Below, one piece after another: positions 11,289-22,676 of a DNA stretch of 64,000 nt. The DNA is taken from the NCBI GenBank assembly GCA_029721435.1, contig CM056583.1, forward strand, positions 93,417,575 through 93,481,574, in the 5' to 3' direction. This stretch comes from Gymnothorax reevesii (lineage: Eukaryota > Chordata > Actinopteri > Anguilliformes > Muraenidae). Each line of letters begins with the position of its first letter. The first letter of the stretch is position 1. The notes beneath the pieces were generated by a model, which saw nothing but the letters and a program-made list of their open reading frames with translations, did not search any database and was not told where the DNA came from. Made by a program: the position numbers and the translations under genes.

Positions 11289-13346
11289 AGGGGACCAAAT
11301 ATGCTTTTTTCCAAGTTTATATTTTGGTCTTTGACTCCCCTAGAGTACTCCTGATCGTGCAAAGTAAAAAAGGGTACTTAGTTCGCTTGTACTGCCATCC
11401 TCAAAAAACCCCATTTGTAGTCCATAGTAGTCTCTGCCTGAAATGCCTCATTGGGGTGGCTCTTCCGCAATGGCCCCCACTCCCTGTGTGCCCACTTTCT
11501 TCTGAATGGCCAGCTCTGTGGAGGGCAGCTCTAGGCGGCACGAGGCAGCAGAACGCAGTTTTCCAGGTCTCGGAATGAAGCGTGAGACGCGTCTGCTGAG
11601 CTTAGGAATCAGCAGGGAAATTCTGCAGTCAAACGCAGTACATGCATAAAGATCTAATGAAATTAACTTGTTCTAATAAATGTAACGGCGGAACTGGAGG
11701 ACGCAGTGCAAAAGTCTGGCAGCTCTAGCGCAAATTTGCTTTCGGCTACAGTTTGCCACGGCAACAGTTGGTGAGTACAGCGGTTTTTCTACTCGTAGCT
11801 AGGATGCAGGGGAAGCTAGAATCCTCCCCATATAGACACATTTGTGGAACGGGTCGACATGCAAAAGTGTAGACCGGAGACCGTAGAAATCTGATGGGTC
11901 TGAGTTTGGAGGGAAACATGGGCAGTGAAGGGCAGCTAAAAGTGGAACAACAGCTTATGGACTGCTTCAGTGTGCATTAGGACCTGCTGGTTAGTGTGCA
12001 TAGCTGTGGTGTGTTGTTGGCGAGGAGAACCGAACAGCTTCTGCGCTGGTATATGACGGAGGGGCGAAAGCTCCAAGCTAAACGGCCTTTTCGGAAATTT
12101 CTCTTGGTGATGAAACTGCTATATTGATGCTTACCGAAGGAACAGGCATACCGATCATAATTGCAGCATATAAGTTAACCAGGAGCATTTTTAATTAGCA
12201 GAGCACACAAACTAACAAGCAGTAGCTAGTAATCAAGCGGTCATAACCACAGAGACAAACTCTTGCTATACAGGTTTTACAGACAGCAAGTTCTGTTACT
12301 GTGAACAGTTGTATCAAGCATCCAAATTACAAACAAGTATTAAAAGTTAGCTTCAAATGAGGTTTATGTTCACACACCTTCTGTAGAATTTCCCCTGATA
12401 TCACGCTTGCATATTGAGGACACAGACATTAGTAACAGTAACTTGGCTACGTTAGCCGCTGTGCTACAGCCACAATCAACTGGCTATCACGTCATGTTGG
12501 CTTATGCAGTAAAAGCAACTTACAGCTACTGTGTCTGTGAGTCACGGACAGTTGCGACCGATGCAGGCTTTATCTTCAGATATTTTACAAAGCCTGCATT
12601 TGAGGCCAGTTGTTCGTGCTAACTATAGCTAGTAGTCCTGCTAGCCACCCGTAACACGTTAGCTTCACTTACATTATTTGCTGTTACTGGTTACTTACAG
12701 CTTGTGGCTCGAGGGCTTGATCGATGCAACTTGAGAAGCAGCTGAAACGCTTATCCTGTGTCGAATTATCCTTGATTGATAAAGCTGTCTTTGGTGAAAT
12801 GCTGAGCACAAACAGCTTACGTTCCCTTTGGCCGTGGCTGTTTGCTGCCAGCAAAAAAAAAAAAATCTGCCTCTCATTTCTGGTGGCATCCCTTTTTTGG
12901 AAGAGAAATATTTGTTTTTCTTCGCGTCCAAAAGTAAATGGATAGGTAGCTTTGGGCGAGATACTGACAAAACTGCACCTCAAATGATCTGCAGTTCTTC
13001 TTTTGTATTTCAAAAAGTGTAGACGCTACTAAGGCATAGTATGATCTGCCGTTGTTAGTGCCTGCTAGAATAGTTTCCAGTCTGGGCAGGTCCAGCACAG
13101 TGATTGGCTCTGGCTAGGTTTGTACTAATTGGACGGCACAACCTAACGTCAGGTTTTGCCCGATCTCGTAAAGATCTCAGGAGGAGCTGTTCAGGGAGGA
13201 AATTACGCTCACGAAAACACGCTCTTGGATTACGGCAAAATCCCTGTATCTTATGTTTCAAAACTTTTCAGAGGTTGAGCAAGGACAACCAACATTATAA
13301 CATTACTAATATGTGTTAAAAGAAGGATCAGCATGTTTGGTCCCCT
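11289..13346. mobile_element. TTAA-type non-autonomous DNA transposon (about 2.06 kb)
   Basis: The ends AGGGGACCAAATATGC (from 11289) and GCATGTTTGGTCCCCT (to 13346) are inverted repeats. TTAA precedes the left end (11285-11288) and TTAT follows the right end (13347-13350), consistent with a TTAA target with one change. TTAA targets are used by piggyBac and Kolobok elements; which applies cannot be decided. The interior has only short frames and an A13 run at about 12855, and no transposase is seen. Confidence 0.6.
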
Positions 13347-14090
13347 TTATAGGTAAATGTTCCATTGAATGTATATGTTGATGTTTGTACAGGGATGCGA
13401 CTTGCTTTGGCTCCCACTGCAAAGGTCCTTACAGACACCGAAACTGACACACATATTTTCAGCAAAGGGCTCCTTGCTCTAAACTGAGTTAGAAATACTT
13501 TAGGTTTGAGTGAAGAGAACTCAAAATTCAAAGAGGCAAAGCATTCAACCTCCTTAACCTTTACCTCAGAGAAGTTGCACATTTTGCAAAGCCAAAGCAT
13601 TTTGGCTTCTGTTTATGTGAGAAATCTGTAGAATGATCTTTTTGTCGTCTTTGATTTCTGCTAAATTAATTTATTTTGATCAGTGGCTTTTTTGGGGAAG
13701 GAAAGAGAGGCAGATATTATTATATTATGCGCTAACTCTGGTGATGGGCTGCATTTTGTCGGTTGATGTTTGACATGGGCTAAAAAAGCTCATGGGCTCA
13801 CCAGTCAGTAACATGGGTTTGAGATGCAGTGGTATGACCTGCATTTATTCTTCAGTAGTCTCCTAATTTCAGTCGCCATATCTGAATTTTTTACCATTAT
13901 GAAACATGCCTTTCCCTCATGTAAAACTACTGTTAATGAGTGAGAGTCTGTTTCGGCTTCTGCTGAGGGGGTAGGTTTCCTCTGGTCGCGCTCTGGTGAT
14001 GCATGGATTAGCTTTTATGCTGTAGACTGTGCTTGTAGCTCCAGTGTCCGAGTGAGGAGTGTGGACTGATCATATTTGGGCTTTCCACAG
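13347..14090 (+). other. MMP17 intron, 3' part
   Basis: No coding motif or repeat was recognised. It ends in the acceptor TTTCCACAG at 14082-14090 used by the MMP17 exon. Confidence 0.6.
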
Positions 14091-14348
14091 GACAGAAATA
14101 CTGGTTGTTCAAGGACAATAATGTGGAGGAGGGATATCCTCGAATGATCAGTGACTTCGGCCTGCCCACCGAAGGCGTAGATGCAGCCTTTGTCTGGCTG
14201 CACAACGATAAGACCTACTTTTTCAAGGGCAGTCGATACTGGCGCTATGACGACCACCTGCGGCGCATGGACCAGGGGTACCCCAAGGACAGCACGCTGT
14301 GGAAGGGGGTACCGCCCCAGCTGGACGACGCTATGAGATGGTCAGACA
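14091..14348 (+). CDS. mmp17: MMP17 (MT4-MMP) penultimate exon, hemopexin domain
   Basis: This 258-bp exon encodes about 86 residues of the four-bladed hemopexin domain of a membrane-type matrix metalloproteinase, a secreted-pathway zinc protease held on the cell surface. The translated frame carries the repeat signatures [32 protein letters not shown] and YWRYDD, ending DDAMRWSD. It is bounded by acceptor AG at 14089-14090 and donor GTGAGT at 14349, both phase 1, so it joins in frame to the exon at 31679. Residue pattern and the GPI-type final exon fit MMP17; MMP25 (MT6-MMP) is the alternative, and fish can have two mmp17 paralogues. The catalytic, propeptide and earlier hemopexin exons are not in the window and must lie upstream. 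Confidence 0.88.
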
Positions 14349-14582
14349 GTGAGTGTACAGCCTGTTACATTTTTTATACACATTTCACTGGGTTTTTTCT
14401 TTTTTCAAATCCCATCTGTTGCTCTGCTCTGAAAGGCCTTGTCATGAAGCCTCATTTTGTTCCGCTCTCATTTTTTCTCTGATTAGTGGTGCAAACTGAT
14501 CACTGGCCTCCACCACACAGTTCATCTCTCACCCTTGAAGTTGCACAAGTATGTAAGTCACACGTACAGGTATACAAGCAGC

Positions 14583-14937
14583 TAGGGCTGGGTGATGTAT
14601 CGAAGTCATATGGATATCGTGATATGAGATATTTTCTGGGATTTTGGATGTCGGAATATTGTCATTTGACATAAAGTGTTGTCTTTTCTAATTTTAAGGG
14701 CTGCATTACAGTAAAGGAATGCAGATTTCTGCCGTCATTGGACTGTTCCAGCTGTTGCCTGTACTTGCTCGGACATCATCTCAACCTTACCAATAACTGT
14801 TTATCAAAAATCACACTGTGTAAACATGTTTTGACAGCAGCTATAGCTGTCTCTACAGTGGTGCCAACATGACAATAGTGAAGAATTCAATCAAAAAATA
14901 TTGTGATCTTGGATTTTGTCCATATCATCCAGCCCTA
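14583..14937. mobile_element. Short hAT-like MITE
   Basis: A 355-bp element with inverted termini TAGGGCTGGGTGAT (left) and ATCATCCAGCCCTA (right). Flanking 8-mers CAAGCAGC and CATGCTGG agree at five of eight positions, suggesting a decayed 8-bp duplication. No coding capacity. It lies in the MMP17 intron. Confidence 0.6.
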
Positions 14938-15189
14938 CATGCTGGTTATGTTTAGATTAGCCAGAGTACCTGACGCTCTCTCACATATCATCCATTTAAA
15001 CTCTGCAGTTCAGCTCTCAGAGTGCATTTCCCAAACCATCACACCACTTCGCCCACTGCCTCTCGCCTGCATCGGCGTACACAAGAGGAGGCGATGGATA
15101 GTGGCATCCATGTTTAAGTGGAATATATGGTGATTATATTACCTCTCATAGAAATAATGTGCCGCACCAGCTCAGAATTGAATGAGGTT

Positions 15190-17054
15190 GTTCTTTCCTT
15201 CTCCAGGAGGGGGCGCCCTAGAAGGAGGTATTTCAACTTTCTTCCTTGGCTCAACCCTGAATGCTTAAAATTAATAAAACAAAGGGATCAGCTGCTTTAA
15301 AGTCTATTAAATCTAGACTCAACATAGACAGACTTAACTTCACAAGAGCCAGGAATAAAGTAACATCCGAACTACGCAAAGCTAAAGCAAATTTTTTTAT
15401 TCAGATCATTGACAATGCCAGAGGAAACGGGAAACAAATATGGCAGAATATTAATGAATTGACAGGGAAATATCCTAAACAGGAAACTAAAGGCCTAGAA
15501 TTAAAAATCGGTAATCAGCTAGTGAGAGATCGTGAAGTCCTGTGTCGAGAACTAAACTTCTTTTTTATTAAATCAATTGAAGATCTGGTAAAGCAATTCC
15601 CTCTCTCTGGGGACCCCGAGCAGTTGTCTGATGACACCAACATTAATGAAAATAAATTTCAAATTCAAGAAATTACAGAACAAGAGACTATCAAGATTAT
15701 AACTGCCTTGAATAATTCTAAAGCTTAGGATATGTACGGACTTGACGCTAACTTTTTGAAATTACATAAGGAGGCTCTAGCTCTCCCACTTGTGCATCTG
15801 ATTAATTTATCTATGAAAAACTCCACTGTCCCTAAGGCATGGAAATTGGCCACAGTCACCCCTATATTTAAAGCCGGTGATAAAGCTGATATGAATAACT
15901 ATAGACTGATTAGTATTTTACCTGTTATCTCAAAAATTATTGAAAAATGGGTCTCCAAGCAAATGATTGAATATCTCAGTAATAGTCAAACACCTCTACA
16001 CCCTATGCAGTTTGGGTTTCGTCCACATCATTCTACTGAGGCTGCACTGGCCATGTTCATGGAAAAGAATAAATGCTATCTAGATAGAAATGGCTGTGTT
16101 GGTGCCATTTTCCTAGACTTAAAAAGAGTCTTTGATACTGTAAATCATAATATACTGTTATCAAAACTCAACCATTTCAATTTTTCGGCTCAATCCATAA
16201 ATTGGTTCCGGTCATATTTGGCTTGCAGACAACAATGCACTGTGATGGATGGCACCAGGTCCACTTTTATGAGCTGTCCAGTAGGGGTCCCCCAAGGGTC
16301 CATACTGGGGCCTATTTTATTTTCTCTTTATATTAATGATTTGCCTGAGCACTGTCCACATGTTAATGTCCAGCTTTATGCAGATGACACAGTCATTTTC
16401 ACCAAAGCTAAAAATCCTGAGGAAGCAGCATGTGTACTCTCTACAGCTCTCACCCACATACAAACATGGCTCAACAGATCATGTCTTGTACTAAATGCAA
16501 AAAAAAACAGTTTGCCTGTACTTTTCTAAGCAACCGTCCCCTATACTCTCTCTGCCTGGGGTCATTATAGGCACTGAAAAGATAGAAGTGGTTACAGACT
16601 TTAAGTATTTAGGTGTTGTCTTAGATCCAAACTTTTCTTTTAAAAAACATATAAAAATGATAACTAAAAAAATTAAAGCTAATCTTTATAATTTTAAGCA
16701 CATTAGGGGTGCCATGTCAAACACTGCTGCTCTAACGTTTTTACATGCAATGATTTTTTCCCACTTAAGTTATTGTATTACAAGCTGGGCCATGGTGGGG
16801 TCTACCACAATCAAGCCAGTGAAGATTTTATATAAAAAAGCACTCAAAATTCTAGATAAAAAACCTCTTTCATACCGTCATTGTAACATCTTAGATAAAT
16901 ACAAGTTGTTGAGTTTTGATAATTTCTGTAAATTCTCCTACAGCTGCCTATTGTATAAAACTGTACATGGCCTGGCACGGCCTAGTTTACAGGAATTTTT
17001 AAAATATCGTCAGACACGGGTTACTCGAGCAGTGGTCAACAAAGATGTGGAGGT
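15190..17054 (+). pseudogene. LINE (Jockey/CR1/L2/Rex-like) reverse transcriptase, 5'-truncated and broken
   Basis: The frames encode the C-terminal part of a non-LTR retrotransposon ORF2: a linker (PWLNPECLKLIKQRDQ), fingers, RT motifs FGFRPHHSTEAAL, FLDLKRVFDTVNH, GVPQGSILGPILFSLYINDLP and the catalytic YADD at about 16376-16387, then thumb and C-terminal regions. The endonuclease is missing (5' truncation). A frameshift near 15290, an in-frame TAG at 15726-15728 and a frameshift in the A-run near 16500 inactivate it. Element B is inserted at 17054; the LINE reading continues at 23977. Confidence 0.85.
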
Positions 17055-18354
17055 TGTGAGGTTTTACGAAATGAGCCAAAAGCGAGAACCAGATAAATGC
17101 AAAATGGAGGCTTTATTTCTGAAGGGGGAAACCCCCCAACAGAGCTGGCAACAGTACAATGTCCACAATCCACAAGCAGAATCCAAAGGGCAAAATCCAA
17201 AACTGTAACCAGGGCACCAATAACAAAACTCAAGGTCAGGCAAAAATGGTTCGGTACACAGGTGTGGGTTTGGTGGAGAGACAAACTCATAAGCCAAAGA
17301 CATTCCGAATCCAAAACCAGGGCAGTAATCACAGAATCAAGGTCGGGCAGAAAAAGGTCAAAACTCACAGATGCAATAATATCCAAAAAGGGCAAACCAA
17401 AAACAAGTGTCGGGCAATCCAGTCAGAAAGAAAATATCACGATGAGCAAGGCGAGGAACGTAGCACAAGACAAAGGAGTAAAGACGATCTGACAAGGAAC
17501 TAAAAGTGTAGACACCTTATATACATATCCGGGTTAAACACATGACTAGGGTAAACAGGTGTAGTCAATGACATGGGAGTGACACATGAGGAAAACTAAT
17601 TACATGAATTTGGCGAATGCCGAAACGCAGACAGGGATAACGAGACATTCCTATGAACGAACAAACGGCTCCGGTTAAGGAGTACTAAAGTGTACAGTCT
17701 AAAGAAAAGGGAAAGCAAGAGATATAAGAGGAAACCGCAGTGGAGATAATTAGTGATAGACAAGGAGGGCGGAGATACAGATTGGGCGAATGCTGAGAGA
17801 TCGTTAGTCTATTAGTATGTGCAGCTATACAATCCCGAGTGCAAGTTAGTCAGTTAGTATAGATGTACAATGTTAATCGGGGTTAGTAATTATCGAAAAC
17901 AATAAACTGTTAGTAGGGTTAGTAGATAGCATAAAGAGAGAGGAAGGAAGAAAATGAGAAATGAAGAAAGATTGAAATCCCAGAAACCAGGAAATCACCC
18001 GAATGAGTGGCACGTCAGACAAGGGACCGTTGGCAAAGACCTACACAAGACAAGACAGGGTAAACGAAGTGCAGGACTAGAAATCACAACAAGACTATGA
18101 AAGAATGGCAAGGCTATGAAACATGGCAAGACTGTGAAACATGGCAAGACTATAAAACATGGCAAAGACATAAATAATACAAAACATGAAACATAATAAA
18201 ACATGAAATCAAACAACAAAACACAATACATAATCATGGGGATGGTCAGGGGCAGGCAGTGGTCACTAAAACACAAAAGGCATACATGGCAAGGCCAGGC
18301 ACAAAACTTAAACATGGAACAGACAAAGCATGGCAGAGATGCAGATTCACAACA
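17055..18354 (-). repeat. 3' LTR of element B
   Basis: It starts TGTGAGG and ends CACAACA on the plus strand, and is near-identical to 22677-23976. The last part of the upstream LINE frame runs into it by chance. Confidence 0.95.
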
Positions 18355-18357
18355 GAA

Positions 18358-18367
18358 CCCCCCCCCC
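18358..18367 (-). other. Polypurine tract of element B
   Basis: Ten consecutive C on the plus strand (G10 on the coding strand) lie three bases from the 3' LTR, the position expected for the plus-strand primer of an LTR retrotransposon. Confidence 0.7.
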
Positions 18368-18386
18368 AACGAACGCCTCCTGGCGT

Positions 18387-21300
18387 TCAATTCGAAGAAC
18401 GTGATGCAGCATGAAAGTCTCTTATTAAAGTCTTATCCAAAATGTGTCGGGCAGGAACCCAACTGCGGTGTTCCGGTCCGTAACCCTCCCAGTCGACGAG
18501 GTACTGTAGACCTCTGCCTCGTCGACGAGAGTCCAGGAGGGCACGGACCGTGTAGACTTCGCCTCCGTCGATGATCCGGGCGGGTGGAGGGGGATCAGGT
18601 CCAGATGACAGGTGGTGGGTTATGGCAGGTTTTATTTGTGACACATGGAAAGTTGGGTGTATACGTCGCATGGATAGGGGGAGACGGAGGCGAATGGCAG
18701 TGGGACTTAGGACCCTCTCGATAGTGAAAGGGCCCAGGTATTTGGGGAAAAGCTTACCCCCGTTACCTCTGAGGGGGATGTCCCTAGAAGACAGCCAGAC
18801 CCGCTGGCCAGGTCGGTACGTAGGAGCCGCTGTGCGTTTCTTGTCGGCCTGTTCCTTCATCCGGGCGACCGACCTGAGCAGGACCTGGCGGGTGGCGATC
18901 CAGGTGCGTCTGCACCTACGGACGAACTCGCTGGCAGATGGAACAGCTACCTCCTCCTCCTGGGACGGGAACAACGGAGGCTGGTAGCCCAGGCAGGCCT
19001 TGAAGGGGGAGACGCCGGAGGCAGCAGAGGTGTGGCTGTTCAAGGCGTACTCCACCCATGGCAACTGATAACTCCAGGAGGAGGGGTTCCTAATGCAGAG
19101 ACAACGCAAAACACTTTCCACACATTGGTTAGCTCGCTCGGTCTGGCTATTGGTCTGGGGATGGAAACCTGATGATAAACTGACTGACGTGCCTAGGGCT
19201 TTAAAAAATGCTTTCCAAAAAAGTGCTGTGAACTGGGGACCAAGATCGGAAGTGATGTCGGTGGGTATGCCATGAAGCCTAATGACATGTTGAATGACCA
19301 GATTGGTGGTGTCTTGAGCGGAGGGAAGTTTAGTGAGGGGAACTAAGTGAACTGCTTTGGAGAATCTGTCAACAATAGTGAGAATGGTGGTGTGGTGATT
19401 GGATGGGGGAAGACCTGTGATGAAGTCTAGTGCAATGTGGGACCAGGGACGATGTGGTGTCGGAAGGGGCTGGAGTAAACCTTGTGGTGGTTGGTGAGAG
19501 GTCTTAGCCTGGGCACAGACCGAGCAAGCTGTAACGAAACCCTGGACATCTTGGCTAAGTTCTGGCCACCAAAACCTCTGGAGGATAAAGCACTTGGTAC
19601 GGCGAATCCCAGGGTGGCAGGACAGTCTAGATGTGTGTCCCCATTCCAGGACTTTGGGGCGCAGGGCAGCTGGAACATATAAGCAGTTAGTGGGACACGC
19701 ACTGGGGGTAGCAGCATTAGTCTGGGCATTCTTAACCTCTCTCTCTATGTCTAAACATATGGCATTGATAAACGCTTCTTTAGGGAGGATAGTGTCATTG
19801 TTAAGTTCCTCCTCCTGGATCTCAAAACATCGGGATAGGGCATCAGGCTTCACATTCTTACTTCCAGGCCGGTAGGCAATGTGGAAGTTGAAGCGGGAGA
19901 AGAATAACGCCCACCTGGCTTGCCGAGGATTGAGTCTCTTGGCTGTCTGCAGGTACTCCAAATTCTTGTGGTCAGTCCAGACAATAAAGGGAACCTTGGA
20001 TCCTTCCAGCCATTGCCTCCATTCTTCCAAGGCCAACTTCACCGCCAACAGCTCCCGGTTGCCGATGTCGTAATTTCTCTCTGCTGAGCTGAGGCGGCGA
20101 GAGAAGAAGGCACATGGATGGATCTTTCCATCCTCCGTGGACCTCTGAGACAGGATGGCTCCAGCTCCAATATTGGAGGCGTCCACCTCGACGATGAACT
20201 GGAGCTCTGGGTTGGGAATAGTGAGGATGGGTGCAGATGTGAATCTGGTCTTTAATTCTTTAAAGGCGTCCTCTGCTTTCTCCGACCATCGAAACTTGAA
20301 TTTGGAGGAGGTGAGAGCAGTAAGAGGAGCCGCAACAGAACTATAGCTCCTGATGAACCGCCGGTAGAAGTTGGCAAATCCTAGGAAACGCTGGAGTGAC
20401 TTACGGTCCTCTGGTCGGGGCCACTTAGTAACTGCCTCCACTTTTACTGGGTCCATGCGAATGGTGCCCGGAGAAATAATGTAACCCAAAAAAGTGGTGG
20501 TTTCAACAAAAAACTCACACTTCTCGGCCTTCACGAAAAGGCGGTTCTCCAAGAGGCGACGGAGCACTTGGCGAACATGCTTAACATGGTCCTCCTGGGA
20601 TTCAGAAAAAATCAGAATATCGTCAAGATAGACGAAAACAAACTTGTTTATCATGTCTCTTAAGACATCATTGACGAGGTTTTGAAACACTGCTGGAGCG
20701 TTGGTAAGCCCGAAAGGAAGAACTAAATATTCCCAGTGCCCCGTGGGAGTGTTAAAGGCGGTCTTCCATTCGTCCCCCTCTCTGATTCGCACTAAGTGGT
20801 AAGCATTCCGGAGGTCGAGCTTAGTAAAGACCTTGGCTCCTTGCAGGAGATCAAAAGCGGTGTTCATGAGGGGAAGTGGGTAGCGGTTCTTAATAGTTAT
20901 CTCGTTGAGGCCACGGTAATCAATACAGGGTCTTAATGATCCATCCTTCTTAGCTACGAAGAAAAACCCCGCACCAGCAGATGATGATGACGGGCGTATA
21001 AGGCCTGCAGCGAGAGACTCTGAGAGATACTTCTCCATAGCTTGGTTTTCTGGTCTGGAGAGTGAATAGAGTCGGCCTCTAGGGGGCATAGTACCTGGCT
21101 TCAGGTCTATGGTGCAGTCATAGGGTCGGTGAGGTGGTAAGCTGGTGGCCCGAGACTTTGAGAAAACCTCCTTGAGGTCACGGAATTCTAGAGGAACCTT
21201 TTCCAGGTCTGGAATCTCTTCCGGAGATGGGTTGCGTAGAGGGTCGAGGGCGTTGCGGAGGCATGTCAGGGAGCAGTTGGGGCTCCATCCCTTAATTTCA

Positions 21301-21833
21301 TTCTTGCGCCAGTCGATCTCTGGTAGGTGTTTGGCCATCCATGGATGGCCCAGGACGATAGGAGCATGGGGAGAGTGTAACAGGAGGAACTGAATGGTTT
21401 CGTGGTGGTTTCCTGACACCTTGAGTTTGATGGGGCTGGTCGTATGGGTTATTTGAGCGATCCTCTGGCCGCTGAGCGAATTGGCCACTCGATCAGGGAA
21501 GATCTTCTCTGTGGGAACGCCCCATTTCCGGGCCAGCTCCACGTCAATTAAATTTTCCTCCGCTCCGGTGTCCACGAGGGCCTCGGTGGATCTGCTCTCG
21601 CCCCCCCATTCCAAAGTTACAGGAACGCATGTGCGATTGTTAGTTTCCTGTCCCGGCGTCACCCCTATTACTGTCGCTATGCGGGCACCAGGAGGACCTC
21701 TTCTCTTCTTTTTCTTTTCCCTGTTAGGGCACTGAGCGATAAGGTGTCCTCCCTTGCCACAGTAAAAGCAGGCCCCATCACGGCGGCGGCGATCCCTCTC
21801 CTCCACAGGAATGCGCGTACGTCCCAATTGCAT
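18387..21833 (-). CDS. Element B nucleocapsid-pol polyprotein (1148 aa)
   Basis: An uninterrupted frame for the replication enzymes. In order: CCHC zinc knuckle (C22, C25, H30, C35); aspartic protease with DTG at about 88-90; reverse transcriptase about 280-480 with YLDD at 402-405; RNase H beginning near 545 (VEVDAS); integrase HHCC finger near 725-770; integrase core with the LDF, SDLGPQF and TERAN motifs supplying D, D and E; C-terminal integrase region; and a chromodomain ([11 protein letters not shown]) near the end. The SDLGPQF motif has Leu where Arg is usual in relatives such as element A. The stop lies about 20 bp before the polypurine tract. The first Met here is internal to a longer gag-pol reading, since the zinc knuckle normally belongs to gag. 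All catalytic residues I could check are present. Confidence 0.92.
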   Translation of the reverse strand: MQLGRTRIPVEERDRRRRDGACFYCGKGGHLIAQCPNREKKKKRRGPPGARIATVIGVTPGQETNNRTCVPVTLEWGGESRSTEALVDTGAEENLIDVELARKWGVPTEKIFPDRVANSLSGQRIAQITHTTSPIKLKVSGNHHETIQFLLLHSPHAPIVLGHPWMAKHLPEIDWRKNEIKGWSPNCSLTCLRNALDPLRNPSPEEIPDLEKVPLEFRDLKEVFSKSRATSLPPHRPYDCTIDLKPGTMPPRGRLYSLSRPENQAMEKYLSESLAAGLIRPSSSSAGAGFFFVAKKDGSLRPCIDYRGLNEITIKNRYPLPLMNTAFDLLQGAKVFTKLDLRNAYHLVRIREGDEWKTAFNTPTGHWEYLVLPFGLTNAPAVFQNLVNDVLRDMINKFVFVYLDDILIFSESQEDHVKHVRQVLRRLLENRLFVKAEKCEFFVETTTFLGYIISPGTIRMDPVKVEAVTKWPRPEDRKSLQRFLGFANFYRRFIRSYSSVAAPLTALTSSKFKFRWSEKAEDAFKELKTRFTSAPILTIPNPELQFIVEVDASNIGAGAILSQRSTEDGKIHPCAFFSRRLSSAERNYDIGNRELLAVKLALEEWRQWLEGSKVPFIVWTDHKNLEYLQTAKRLNPRQARWALFFSRFNFHIAYRPGSKNVKPDALSRCFEIQEEELNNDTILPKEAFINAICLDIEREVKNAQTNAATPSACPTNCLYVPAALRPKVLEWGHTSRLSCHPGIRRTKCFILQRFWWPELSQDVQGFVTACSVCAQAKTSHQPPQGLLQPLPTPHRPWSHIALDFITGLPPSNHHTTILTIVDRFSKAVHLVPLTKLPSAQDTTNLVIQHVIRLHGIPTDITSDLGPQFTALFWKAFFKALGTSVSLSSGFHPQTNSQTERANQCVESVLRCLCIRNPSSWSYQLPWVEYALNSHTSAASGVSPFKACLGYQPPLFPSQEEEVAVPSASEFVRRCRRTWIATRQVLLRSVARMKEQADKKRTAAPTYRPGQRVWLSSRDIPLRGNGGKLFPKYLGPFTIERVLSPTAIRLRLPLSMRRIHPTFHVSQIKPAITHHLSSGPDPPPPARIIDGGEVYTVRALLDSRRRGRGLQYLVDWEGYGPEHRSWVPARHILDKTLIRDFHAASRSSN

Positions 21834-22663
21834 GGGTTCGGGTTAGGGGGGCGGCTGTCAGTAGGGGGTGATCGAGGCGGAGTACTCTGGGGAGCTGGAT
21901 ATGGTCGTCTACGGGAAGCGAGGCGTCGGCGCTCCTCCAATCGCGAATCCACGCGAATAGCCAGGTCGACAAGGTCGTCCAAGTTCTCCGGTAATTCCCG
22001 CGACACTAGCTCATCTTTAAGCGCTTCAGATAATCCGTCAAAGAAGGCATCATACAGAGCTCTCTGTCCCCATCTGCTGTTGGTGGCCAACGTCTGAAAA
22101 TCAATGGCGTAGTCGGCTACGGGACGCCCACCTTGTCGCATGCGCAGGATCTCTCGTCCTGCCTCGTGACCCAACTTAGTGCGATCAAAGATCCGCCTCA
22201 TCTCTTCACCCAGTAGACGAAAAGTCTGTACACATGGGAGATCAGCTTCCCAAGCCGCTGTAGCCCACTGCTTAGCTCTTCCCGTCAGTTGCGTGATGAT
22301 AAAAGCAACTCGCGCTCTTTCGGTGGGGAAGGACGAAGGCTGCAGGCTGAAGATGAGCTCACACTGGGTGAGAAACGCCCGACATGCTCCCGGGTTCCCG
22401 TCGTAGCTCTCCGGCGGTGGTAGACGTGGCTCGCAGCTGGGTAGGGGCGGGGCGGAAGCGGGAGCAGGAGGAGTATAGGCGGTAGGCTGGGTTGACTGTA
22501 GTTGCTGCGCCTCCTGTACTGAGCGAGTGAGGTCCGCCATCTGGAGGCTCATGGTTTGCATGTGCTGCATCAGAGCACGGAGCTGACGTTCCTGAAACTC
22601 CAACTGAGTGCCCTGCTGGTGCACTGCCTCCTGCAGAGACTGGTCTGACGCTGGCTCCGTCAT
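21677..22663 (-). CDS. Element B gag, capsid part (328 aa to frame end)
   Basis: It encodes the particle-forming Gag. ATG at 22661-22663 starts three bases after the self-primer site and gives [17 protein letters not shown], an N-terminal coiled-coil-like Gln-rich region, a Pro-rich stretch, then the capsid-like domain (about residues 90-250) and a basic tail. Near 21840 the zinc-knuckle frame takes over in the -1 frame after a C6 run, so the last about 55 codons of this frame are probably out-of-frame. A mutation in the C run is more likely than programmed frameshifting, because frameshifting there would leave Gag without nucleocapsid. The open frame also extends upstream through the LTR to 23017, which I treat as fortuitous. 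Confidence 0.85.
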   Translation of the reverse strand: MTEPASDQSLQEAVHQQGTQLEFQERQLRALMQHMQTMSLQMADLTRSVQEAQQLQSTQPTAYTPPAPASAPPLPSCEPRLPPPESYDGNPGACRAFLTQCELIFSLQPSSFPTERARVAFIITQLTGRAKQWATAAWEADLPCVQTFRLLGEEMRRIFDRTKLGHEAGREILRMRQGGRPVADYAIDFQTLATNSRWGQRALYDAFFDGLSEALKDELVSRELPENLDDLVDLAIRVDSRLEERRRLASRRRPYPAPQSTPPRSPPTDSRPPNPNPCNWDVRAFLWRRGIAAAVMGPAFTVAREDTLSLSALTGKRKRREEVLLVPA

Positions 22664-22664
22664 G

Positions 22665-22674
22665 GTCAGATCGT
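22665..22674 (-). promoter_or_regulatory. Self-complementary primer-binding site, element B
   Basis: Two bases inside the 5' LTR the coding strand reads ACGATCTGAC. The coding-strand LTR sequence GTCAGATCGT (plus 23106-23115) is its exact 10-nt reverse complement and lies 30 nt downstream of TATATAA (plus 23139-23145), exactly where the transcript should start. This is the arrangement of self-primed Tf1/sushi retrotransposons. Confidence 0.8.
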
Positions 22675-22676
22675 AA

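Noticed and set aside
13347..14090. A further upstream MMP17 exon
   Set aside because: I looked for hemopexin or catalytic motifs (for example HExGHxxGxxH) in plus-strand frames before 14091 and saw none; earlier exons are presumably outside the window.
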